5,161 nucleotides of DNA from an uncultured Lachnospiraceae bacterium (GTDB taxonomy: Bacteria; Bacillota; Clostridia; Lachnospirales; Lachnospiraceae), in assembly GCA_902783305.1 (NCBI GenBank), contig CACZQU010000326.1, positions 1 to 5,161 of the forward strand, written 5' to 3'. The notes below the pieces were generated by a model. That model made no database searches. It worked only from the letters and a program-made list of their open reading frames with translations, and was not told the DNA's origin. Both the position numbers and the translations under genes were made by a program. How positions within the stretch are numbered: the first letter of the stretch is position 1; each line of letters opens with the position of its first letter. Below are positions 1-5,161 of this stretch, piece by piece.

Positions 1-1428
1 AAGCTTACAAATATCGCATACAGTGCCCAAAAGAAGACAAACAGTCTCTTTGGTGACATTATCTCATCGGAGAGCGAGGGCGTATCTGAATCTACAGCCA
101 TTATCCGCAATATCCGTCATCTTGAGAATCTGGATGAAAAGATTTCGAATCTGGATAATTACGAAAGTGCAGCATCGCAAGAATTGAATATCGTGAAAGC
201 TGAACAGCAAACGGATTTGGACTGGGATGTTTTTTGCGAGGAAGTTCATAAGTCTTCTGAGACTTCGGACGATGTTGTAATATATTACAGTGTTCTGAAT
301 AGTGACTTAAAAACAGAAAAAGGGACTTTTATGCCTGTAAGTCCGTCTTATGGAATCGATTACGATGGACGAGGACATTCGGTTTCTAATATCGCTGTTA
401 AAAACTCCGGGGACTCCGGATTATTTGGGTCTTTGGGCAGTACAGAAATTAGCTGCAGCATTTCCGATCTCGAGTTAATCAATTTCAGTATTTCTTCTGA
501 GTCTGGTGATGCCGGAGCATTGGCTGGATCCTTGGAGAATACTATGGTTTCTAATGTGCTGGTTCGCCATACTGATGATTCAGATCCTGATGACTGTACG
601 ATTTCAGCTTCCGGAAGTGTGGGAGGACTTGTTGGCTCTGCCGGGAACGCAGATATTTCCGAATGTGCCGCTTCGGTATATGTGAAAAGCACAGCCGGCG
701 ATGCCGGAGGCTTAGTCGGAGAAGCAGATGGATGCTCAATTTCAGGATGCTATTCCGGCGGTCATACCGAGGATGGTCAATATCCTGCGGCGGTTGCGGA
801 AACAGCAGCAGATAAAACGTTTGACGTCACAGCAGATGGAAACGGCGGAGGATTGGTTGGAACTACCTCCGGCAGCACCACCATATCAGAGTGCTATTCC
901 ACCTGCTCTGTGACAGGCGGAACTGTCGGCGGGTTTGCGGGCACGATCAGCTCAGGAACCAAAGTGGAGAAATGTTACTCCACGGGATGGGTGGAAGCTG
1001 CTTCCGATTCGGGGAAAGAAGGTGCTTTTGCCGGTTCATTCTCCGGCTCTGTGGAGAACTGCCTGTACTATGAAATCATCAATGAGCGGGTCGATAAGGA
1101 TGCAGGAACTGTGGAATACCTGTCTGCAGTGGGCGAAGGGGGAGAGGAAGACGGAAGTAAAGCTGGAATCTCTCCGCTGGATGAGGATGCAGGAACTTAT
1201 AATACCTTCTGCGGAAAACCGGATAAGTGGCGGGATGCTGCTCCTTATGATGAAGAAGCTCTGAAGAAGTATTACACAAGCCCGACATCATCTGATAAGG
1301 CAGCTTACCCTTACCCCCAGTATTGTGAACAATCAACAGATGAAGATGCTCCGGTTCTGTTTGCGGCAACCCACTACGGCGACTGGCCGGCTCCGGAAAT
1401 CTGGGTCATCAATGAATCCGCTTCCTGA
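1..1428 (+). CDS. GLUG-repeat extracellular protein, C-terminal part (5' end outside window)
   Basis: The frame is open from base 1 to a TGA at 1426-1428, giving 475 residues with no visible start. A TTG at 184 lies in the middle of this open frame and has no convincing ribosome binding site, so I do not treat it as the start. Residues about 35-130 (RNIRHLENLD, then a DLDW stretch, then DYDGRGHSVSNI) resemble the lead-in found before GLUG repeats in clostridial surface proteins. Residues about 139-358 carry roughly seven GLUG-type repeats of the pattern VGGLVG...ISxCYSxG. The tail contains YPYPQY and HYGDWP, which I recall from similar proteins. The visible part has no membrane helix, LPXTG signal or other cell-wall anchor, so any anchor or signal peptide must be N-terminal. 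Such proteins are thought to be secreted or surface-exposed and possibly adhesive; the function is not established. A type IV pilus locus follows, so a pilin-like N-terminus is possible but unseen. Confidence 0.85.
   Translation, partial: KLTNIAYSAQKKTNSLFGDIISSESEGVSESTAIIRNIRHLENLDEKISNLDNYESAASQELNIVKAEQQTDLDWDVFCEEVHKSSETSDDVVIYYSVLNSDLKTEKGTFMPVSPSYGIDYDGRGHSVSNIAVKNSGDSGLFGSLGSTEISCSISDLELINFSISSESGDAGALAGSLENTMVSNVLVRHTDDSDPDDCTISASGSVGGLVGSAGNADISECAASVYVKSTAGDAGGLVGEADGCSISGCYSGGHTEDGQYPAAVAETAADKTFDVTADGNGGGLVGTTSGSTTISECYSTCSVTGGTVGGFAGTISSGTKVEKCYSTGWVEAASDSGKEGAFAGSFSGSVENCLYYEIINERVDKDAGTVEYLSAVGEGGEEDGSKAGISPLDEDAGTYNTFCGKPDKWRDAAPYDEEALKKYYTSPTSSDKAAYPYPQYCEQSTDEDAPVLFAATHYGDWPAPEIWVINESAS
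415..1074 (+). repeat. Array of about seven diverged GLUG repeats (protein level)
   Basis: The repeat units begin near 415, 502, 613, 694, 838, 919 and 1012. Each has a small-residue turn and a GGLVG-like core, followed 8-14 residues later by an (E/K/G/N)CYS-like strand. The best units are at 613-690 (VGGLVGS), 694-771 (GGLVGE...SGCYSGG), 838-918 (GGLVGT...SECYST) and 919-993 (VGGFAGT...EKCYSTG). The first two and the last are degenerate (SGLFGS, AGALAGS, EGAFAGS). About 22 residues rich in Ala and Asp (772-837) separate the fourth and fifth units. The DNA of the units is well diverged, so this is an old repeat family and not a recent tandem expansion. GLUG repeats are expected to stack as a beta-solenoid rod. 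Confidence 0.8.
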
Positions 1429-1443
1429 AATACGGGGAGCAGA

Positions 1444-1483
1444 AACAGCAGCGTTGAATTTTCCCTGACCTGAAACTGCTGTT
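1444..1483. other. Inverted repeat between the GLUG gene and the ATPase gene
   Basis: AACAGCAG (1444-1451) is perfectly complementary to CTGCTGTT (1476-1483). Inside it, TTTC (1460-1463) can pair with GAAA (1472-1475) around an 8-base loop, which leaves an 8-base one-sided bulge (1452-1459). It starts 15 bases after the GLUG stop codon. No run of T follows, so it is not a standard Rho-independent terminator. It could be an RNA stem that protects the 3' end of the upstream message or slows polymerase, or it could be chance. Confidence 0.4.
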
Positions 1484-1495
1484 GAAGCACCAGAA

Positions 1496-1501
1496 AGAAG
1501 G
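1496..1501 (+). promoter_or_regulatory. Ribosome binding site deciding the GTG start of the ATPase gene
   Basis: AGAAGG lies 6 bases before the GTG at 1508. An in-frame TGA at 1466-1468 rules out a much longer protein, and no other start codon with a better site lies between. The family's conserved opening (LPIGI) begins at residue 5 from this GTG, which agrees with the choice. Confidence 0.65.
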
Positions 1502-1507
1502 CTGACT

Positions 1508-3094
1508 GTGAATCGTAAACTTCCGATCGGTATTCAGGATTTTGCTACGTTGAGAAAAGATCATTACCTTTATGTGGACAAAACCGGATACATCTATCAG
1601 TTAGTTCATGAGGGGAAACCTTATTTCCTCAGCAGACCACGACGGTTCGGGAAAAGCCTTCTGCTTTCTACCCTTCGCGCCTACTGGGAAGGGAGAAGTG
1701 ATCTGTTTCAAGGGCTTGAAATAGAAAAACTGGAGGCGGACAGTGAAAATGCGTGGCAGCCATATCCGGTTTTTCTCTTTGACTTCAATCGGAGCGGATA
1801 TACAAAGGAAAGACTGGAGGATTTGCTGACTACCTTTTTAATGGAATGGGAAGCAGTCTGGCATTTTGAGGAAAATGCTTCCTGCTCTGTGCTCAGCATC
1901 CGGTTTCAGAATCTTTTAAAGAAAGCATTTGATCAGACAGGGAAACGGAGTGTTGTGCTGGTAGACGAATATGATAAACCGTTTCTGGACGCTTTGGAAA
2001 TGCCGGATCAGGCAGAACACAACAAAGAAGTGTTCAGAAGCTTTTTCGGTTCGTTGAAAAGCTCTGACGAATTCCTGGAGTTTGTGTTTATTACCGGAGT
2101 GACGAAATTCAGCAAGATCAGTATTTTCAGCGATTTAAATCAGCTTAATGATATATCCCTTAGTGAGGAGTATGCCGGATTATGTGGAATTACGGAAGAG
2201 GAGCTTTGCAGAACCTTCTGGCCGGAAATATCGGAAATGGCTGAAACACAGGAAATTGACGCGGGTCAATGTCTGAGACTACTGAGACAGTATTATGACG
2301 GATACTGTTTTCATCCTTCCGGACCGGGAGTCTATAATCCGTTTAGTGTTCTGAAAGCATTGTACGAAAGAGAGTTTGGTTCGTACTGGTTTGAAACAGG
2401 AACTCCCGGGTTCCTGGTACGCAAACTGAAGGATCTGCATTTTGATGTGCAGAGGTTTGAAAACAGTACATTGTATATAGGAAAAAAAGCTCTTTCCGAT
2501 TACCAGGCTGACAATCCGGATCCTGTCCCTTTACTGTATCAGACAGGATACTTAACGATATCTGATTATAATAAGCGGCTGGATCGTTATACTCTGGATT
2601 TTCCGAACGAAGAAGTGAAATATGGGTTTCTCGAAAGTCTCATGCCGGTTTATGTACGGGATTACGGATCAGCGACAGGCAAAGATATTTATTCCCTGGA
2701 CAGTTATGTTGAGAGTGGAAAAACTGATGAAGTAAAAAATGTATTTATTTCATTATTTGCGAGTATCCCCTATACAACTCATGATGCTCCTTTTGAGCAT
2801 TATTTTCAGACAGTGATTTTCATTGTATTTACACTTCTGGGGAAATATGTACAATGTGAAATCCATACTTTTCAAGGGAGAATTGACTGTGTAGTCGAAA
2901 CAGACCGATATGTCTGGATTTTTGAGTTTAAACGGGACGAAAGCGCGAGGGAAGCACTTCGACAGATAAAGGACTGCGGATATGCTGTTCCTTATGTGGC
3001 AGACAAACGTACGGTGATCTGTGTGGTGGCAGGTTTTGATTCAAAAAGCAGAATGCTGACAGACTGGCAGATAGAAATGCCGGAACGAAAATAA
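1508..3094 (+). CDS. AAA-ATPase-like protein with C-terminal PD-(D/E)XK nuclease-like domain (DUF1703 type)
   Basis: This is a complete 528-residue protein from a GTG start. It opens with LPIGIQDF and YVDKT (residues 5-26), typical of the AAA-ATPase-like family. The unusual Walker A-type loop is RPRRFGKS (43-50), the Walker B is VVLVDEYD (149-156), and a sensor-like strand FVFITGVTKFSK spans 192-203. The C-terminal domain (about 430-510) has the PD-(D/E)XK pattern: E451, GRID with D460, then EFK with E473 and K475, and a helix with RQIK (485-488). All expected catalytic positions are present, so the gene looks intact. The family is abundant and often multi-copy in gut Clostridia and Bacteroidetes. 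Its role is unproven; DNA handling, defence or mobile-element functions have been suggested. No signal peptide or membrane segment is seen, so it is probably cytoplasmic. The gene is A+T-rich compared with pilB, which suggests separate origin. Family call is firm; function is unknown. Confidence 0.93.
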   Translation: MNRKLPIGIQDFATLRKDHYLYVDKTGYIYQLVHEGKPYFLSRPRRFGKSLLLSTLRAYWEGRSDLFQGLEIEKLEADSENAWQPYPVFLFDFNRSGYTKERLEDLLTTFLMEWEAVWHFEENASCSVLSIRFQNLLKKAFDQTGKRSVVLVDEYDKPFLDALEMPDQAEHNKEVFRSFFGSLKSSDEFLEFVFITGVTKFSKISIFSDLNQLNDISLSEEYAGLCGITEEELCRTFWPEISEMAETQEIDAGQCLRLLRQYYDGYCFHPSGPGVYNPFSVLKALYEREFGSYWFETGTPGFLVRKLKDLHFDVQRFENSTLYIGKKALSDYQADNPDPVPLLYQTGYLTISDYNKRLDRYTLDFPNEEVKYGFLESLMPVYVRDYGSATGKDIYSLDSYVESGKTDEVKNVFISLFASIPYTTHDAPFEHYFQTVIFIVFTLLGKYVQCEIHTFQGRIDCVVETDRYVWIFEFKRDESAREALRQIKDCGYAVPYVADKRTVICVVAGFDSKSRMLTDWQIEMPERK

Positions 3095-3114
3095 TATGGA
3101 TTCTTACCGGAATA

Positions 3115-3143
3115 TTGCCATTCCTCTACATTTTTGATATCAT
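3115..3143 (+). promoter_or_regulatory. Candidate sigma-70-type promoter for the pil operon
   Basis: TTGCCA (3115-3120, five of six matches to the -35 consensus) is followed after exactly 17 bases by TATCAT (3138-3143, five of six matches to the -10 consensus). Transcription would start near 3150, giving a leader of about 35 bases before pilB. It lies in the only gap between the ATPase gene and pilB, and I see no strong terminator there, so read-through from upstream is also possible. A small palindrome, TGATATCA (3135-3142), overlaps the -10 element. Confidence 0.5.
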
Positions 3144-3165
3144 TATGACAAATGTAAGACCGGAA

Positions 3166-3173
3166 AAGGTAGG
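3166..3173 (+). promoter_or_regulatory. Weak or distant ribosome binding site of pilB
   Basis: AAGGTAGG is the only purine-rich match before the ATG at 3186, with a 12-base gap that is longer than usual. The pilT site downstream is much stronger (AGGAGG with a 5-base gap). The conserved MshEN region begins at residue 17 from this ATG, and the next Met is residue 68, inside that domain, so the start at 3186 is still the best choice. Confidence 0.45.
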
Positions 3174-3185
3174 CGAGAACACTGC

Positions 3186-4931
3186 ATGTTTGAAAATTTT
3201 AACAAAAAAAAGACTCCCGGCAAGGGCTATCTTCGTCTGGGAGATCTGCTGATTTCCGCAGGGCTGATCACGGCTGAGCAGCTGGACGAGGGCTTGCGGC
3301 TTCAAAAAAATTCCAATAAGCGGCTTGGTACAGTTCTTCTGGAAAACGGATTCATCACGGAGAGTGATCTGATCGAAGCGCTTCAGATGCAGCTTGGCAT
3401 CGAGTTTGTCGATCTGGCCAAGATCAACATTCCTACGGAGCTGGCCCAAGTTGTTCCGAAAAATATCGCGAAGCAGTATCAGGTCGTTCCGGTCAGGATT
3501 GTCCGGGATGAGCTGTATCTGGCGATGAGCGATCCTCTGAATTTCTTTGCCATTGAGGAAGTGCGCAAGGCCGTCCGCCGCAAGGTGGTGCCGATGGTGG
3601 CTATGACAGCCGCAGTCGAACGGGCGATCCAGGTGCTTTACGGAAATGAAGGCGCCGCGAAAGCTATCGAGGAGATGAAGCGGGAGGCTGCCCTGACCAG
3701 TGAAGGAGCCGCGTCAGGGGACGCTGCTTTTGCGGCGAACCAGGTAGGAGAGGAAACGATCAACCAGGCTCCTGCGATCCGACTGGTGAATGCCATTATC
3801 GAGAGAGCAGTAACAGAGCGGTCCAGCGATATTCATATGGAGCCCCGTGAGACAGAGTTTTCCGTCCGTATGAGAATTGACGGTTTGCTCCGGGATATTC
3901 TGACTGTTCCCAGAGAGCTGCAGGCAGCGGTAACCTCCCGTATGAAGGTCATGAGCGGCCTGGACATCACGGAACGCCGGGTGCCTCAGGACGGCCGCTT
4001 TAATGTGAAGGTTCATGACCATGAGATTGACCTGCGTGTCTCCACTCTGCCCACAGTCTACGGGGAAAAAATCGTTCTCCGTCTTCTGGACAAAACCGGA
4101 GTGAAGCTGGAAAAGGGTTCCATCGGACTGACGGGAGACGATCTGGAGAAATATCAGAAGCTGATTCATATCAAAAACGGCGTGATCCTGATCGTCGGTC
4201 CTACCGGAAGCGGTAAGTCCACGACGATGTATACGATGATCGGGGAGATGAATACCAGGGAGGTCAACCTGGTCACTTTGGAGGATCCCGTCGAGTACAA
4301 TATTGACGGCATCAATCAGGTACAGATCAATGAAAAGATCGGCATGACCTTTGCCAGCGGCCTGCGAGCCATCCTGCGGCAGGACCCGGATATCATCGCG
4401 GTCGGTGAGATCCGTGACGGAGAGACAGCAGAAATCGCCATGCGGTCGGCCATCACCGGTCATGTGGTTCTCTCCACTATCCATACCAGCGATGCGCTGG
4501 GGACGGTGGAAAGACTGGTTGACATGGGAGTAGAGCCCTATCTGGTGGCCAGCGCGCTGAAGGGTGTTCTGTCCCAGAGGCTGGTACGCCGGATCTGTCC
4601 GAACTGCCGCCGTTCCTATGAACCTTCGGAGGAGGAGCAGAGTGAACTGGGTCTTCCGAAGAAGCCGGGACGGATGTTCTATAAAGGTGCCGGCTGTCCG
4701 GAATGCTTTGACACGGGATATCGGGGACGAATCGCGGTTTTTGAGATTTTCCCGTTGAGCATCACTGTCCGGCGGAAAATTGCCAGCCGGGCGAGCAGAG
4801 AGGAAATTGAAAATCTTCTGACACAGCCCGGGAGCGGTTTTGTCTCCCTGAAGGACAACGCCATCCGTCTGGTGGAGGAGGGGATCACCACCGTTGACGA
4901 AGTACTCCGTGTAATCTATGAGGATATCTGA
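3186..4931 (+). CDS. pilB: Type IV pilus assembly (extension) ATPase PilB
   Basis: PilB is the cytoplasmic hexameric motor that powers pilin polymerisation at the inner face of the membrane. This copy is complete at 581 residues, normal for the family. The N-terminal MshEN domain has two 24-residue motifs at 17-40 and 46-69, each beginning RLG and ending in Q, separated by five residues; these are known c-di-GMP-binding motifs. The N2 domain includes SSDIHMEP (213-220). The motor core has Walker A GPTGSGKST (338-346), Asp box LVTLEDPVEY (362-371), Walker B IIAVGEIRD with E408, and His box from H426 to H433. The tetracysteine zinc site is C471, C474, C504 and C507. All catalytic features are intact. 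The alternative, a type II secretion GspE, is less likely because a pilT gene follows 21 bases later. An A8 run falls in codons 7-9. The gene is richer in G+C than the one upstream and probably has its own promoter. Confidence 0.95.
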   Translation: MFENFNKKKTPGKGYLRLGDLLISAGLITAEQLDEGLRLQKNSNKRLGTVLLENGFITESDLIEALQMQLGIEFVDLAKINIPTELAQVVPKNIAKQYQVVPVRIVRDELYLAMSDPLNFFAIEEVRKAVRRKVVPMVAMTAAVERAIQVLYGNEGAAKAIEEMKREAALTSEGAASGDAAFAANQVGEETINQAPAIRLVNAIIERAVTERSSDIHMEPRETEFSVRMRIDGLLRDILTVPRELQAAVTSRMKVMSGLDITERRVPQDGRFNVKVHDHEIDLRVSTLPTVYGEKIVLRLLDKTGVKLEKGSIGLTGDDLEKYQKLIHIKNGVILIVGPTGSGKSTTMYTMIGEMNTREVNLVTLEDPVEYNIDGINQVQINEKIGMTFASGLRAILRQDPDIIAVGEIRDGETAEIAMRSAITGHVVLSTIHTSDALGTVERLVDMGVEPYLVASALKGVLSQRLVRRICPNCRRSYEPSEEEQSELGLPKKPGRMFYKGAGCPECFDTGYRGRIAVFEIFPLSITVRRKIASRASREEIENLLTQPGSGFVSLKDNAIRLVEEGITTVDEVLRVIYEDI

Positions 4932-4941
4932 CAGAAGCAGC

Positions 4942-4947
4942 AGGAGG
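4942..4947 (+). promoter_or_regulatory. Strong ribosome binding site of pilT
   Basis: AGGAGG lies five T residues before the ATG at 4953. With only 21 bases between the pilB stop and this start, and no promoter or terminator in between, pilT is expected to be translated from the pilB message. The site is clearly better than that of pilB, so PilT may be made at equal or higher levels. Confidence 0.8.
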
Positions 4948-4952
4948 TTTTT

Positions 4953-5161
4953 ATGTACATTGAAGAATTAGTGGAAAAGGCTCGAAATGACCATGCTTCT
5001 GACATTCACCTGATCTATGGGCTCCCGCCCAAGTACCGCAAAAACGGACAGCTTGAAGACATGTCTCCGGATCCTCTCACACAGGAGCAGTGCATCGCCA
5101 TCGCGAAGGAGCTGGCGAAGGATTCCTATGGGGAGTATGAGCGGACAGGAGAGCTGGATGC
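4953..5161 (+). CDS. pilT: Type IV pilus retraction ATPase PilT, N-terminal part (3' end outside window)
   Basis: Sixty-nine complete codons are visible before the window ends. The start is fixed by the AGGAGG site and by the family's usual short lead: MYIEELVEKARNDHASDIHL places the conserved (A)SDIHL motif at residues 15-20. It is followed by GLPP (23-26) and a YRKNG strand ending at G32, matching the PAS-like N-terminal domain of PilT (ASDLHL...G.PP..R..G.L). There is no long MshEN-type N-terminus, which separates it from PilB/GspE. The ATPase core lies downstream and cannot be checked here. PilT drives pilus disassembly, which powers twitching motility and DNA uptake in species that use it. 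A PilT/PilU-type paralogue is possible but cannot be separated on this fragment. Confidence 0.9.
   Translation, partial: MYIEELVEKARNDHASDIHLIYGLPPKYRKNGQLEDMSPDPLTQEQCIAIAKELAKDSYGEYERTGELD

Noticed and set aside
1..6. AAGCTT (a HindIII site) as the first six bases, possibly a cloning junction.
   Set aside because: The reading frame runs through it normally, and a single hexamer at the edge is not evidence of a construct.
184..1428. Reading the GLUG gene as a complete protein starting at TTG 184.
   Set aside because: The same frame is open back to base 1 and encodes family-like sequence (RNIRHLENLD) before 184, and no good ribosome binding site precedes the TTG. The gene is cut by the window edge.
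3109..3135. Possible terminator: GGAAT/ATTCC stem (3109-3124) followed by T5 at 3131-3135.
   Set aside because: The stem is only five mostly A/T pairs and is separated from the T-run by six bases. The same bases form a better promoter match.
1429..3185. Short flanking direct repeats or terminal inverted repeats marking insertion of the ATPase gene.
   Set aside because: Comparing the gaps 1429-1507 and 3095-3185 by eye gave only weak, gapped similarity, with nothing that looks like a target duplication or attachment site.
3714..4484. A 256-codon open frame on the minus strand inside pilB.
   Set aside because: It is antisense to the catalytic core of a well-conserved gene, its product has no recognisable motif, and long antisense frames are common opposite G+C-richer genes.
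3186..4931. Assignment as type II secretion ATPase GspE.
   Set aside because: A pilT gene follows directly, and a retraction ATPase belongs to type IV pili and not to type II secretion.

Overview
This 5.2 kb window looks like a piece of a Clostridia-type (Firmicutes) chromosome, probably a gut or rumen member of the Lachnospiraceae or a related family. The evidence is the pairing of a GLUG-repeat extracellular protein with type IV pilus (T4P) motor genes, a strong AGGAGG ribosome binding site, and an AAA-ATPase-like/PD-(D/E)XK protein of the kind found in many copies in anaerobic gut Firmicutes and Bacteroidetes. The lineage is inferred from protein character only.

Layout, all on the + strand: (1) 1-1428 is the 3' part of a large secreted GLUG-repeat protein whose reading frame is open from the first base, so its N-terminus lies upstream. 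(2) 1508-3094 is an intact GTG-started gene for an AAA-ATPase-like protein with a C-terminal PD-(D/E)XK nuclease-like domain. It is clearly richer in A+T than the genes after it. (3) 3095-3185 is a short gap with a plausible sigma-70-type promoter. (4) 3186-4931 is pilB, the T4P extension ATPase, complete at 581 aa, with two consecutive MshEN c-di-GMP-binding motifs at its N-terminus. (5) 4953-5161 is the start of pilT, the retraction ATPase, cut by the window end.

Working together: pilB and pilT are 21 bases apart and open what is probably a T4P operon, with PilB driving assembly and PilT disassembly. The MshEN repeats predict that PilB responds to c-di-GMP. The GLUG protein has no C-terminal cell-wall anchor in the visible part and lies just upstream. 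It could be a pilus-associated adhesin or an unrelated surface protein, and its missing N-terminus would decide this. The ATPase/nuclease-like gene between them has no evident role in pili and its base composition suggests a later insertion.

I see no RNA genes, CRISPR array, insertion sequence or prophage genes. I find no wholly new system. The points most worth a second look are the c-di-GMP input to PilB, the GLUG/T4P neighbourhood, the foreign-looking middle gene, and an A8 tract at the start of pilB.
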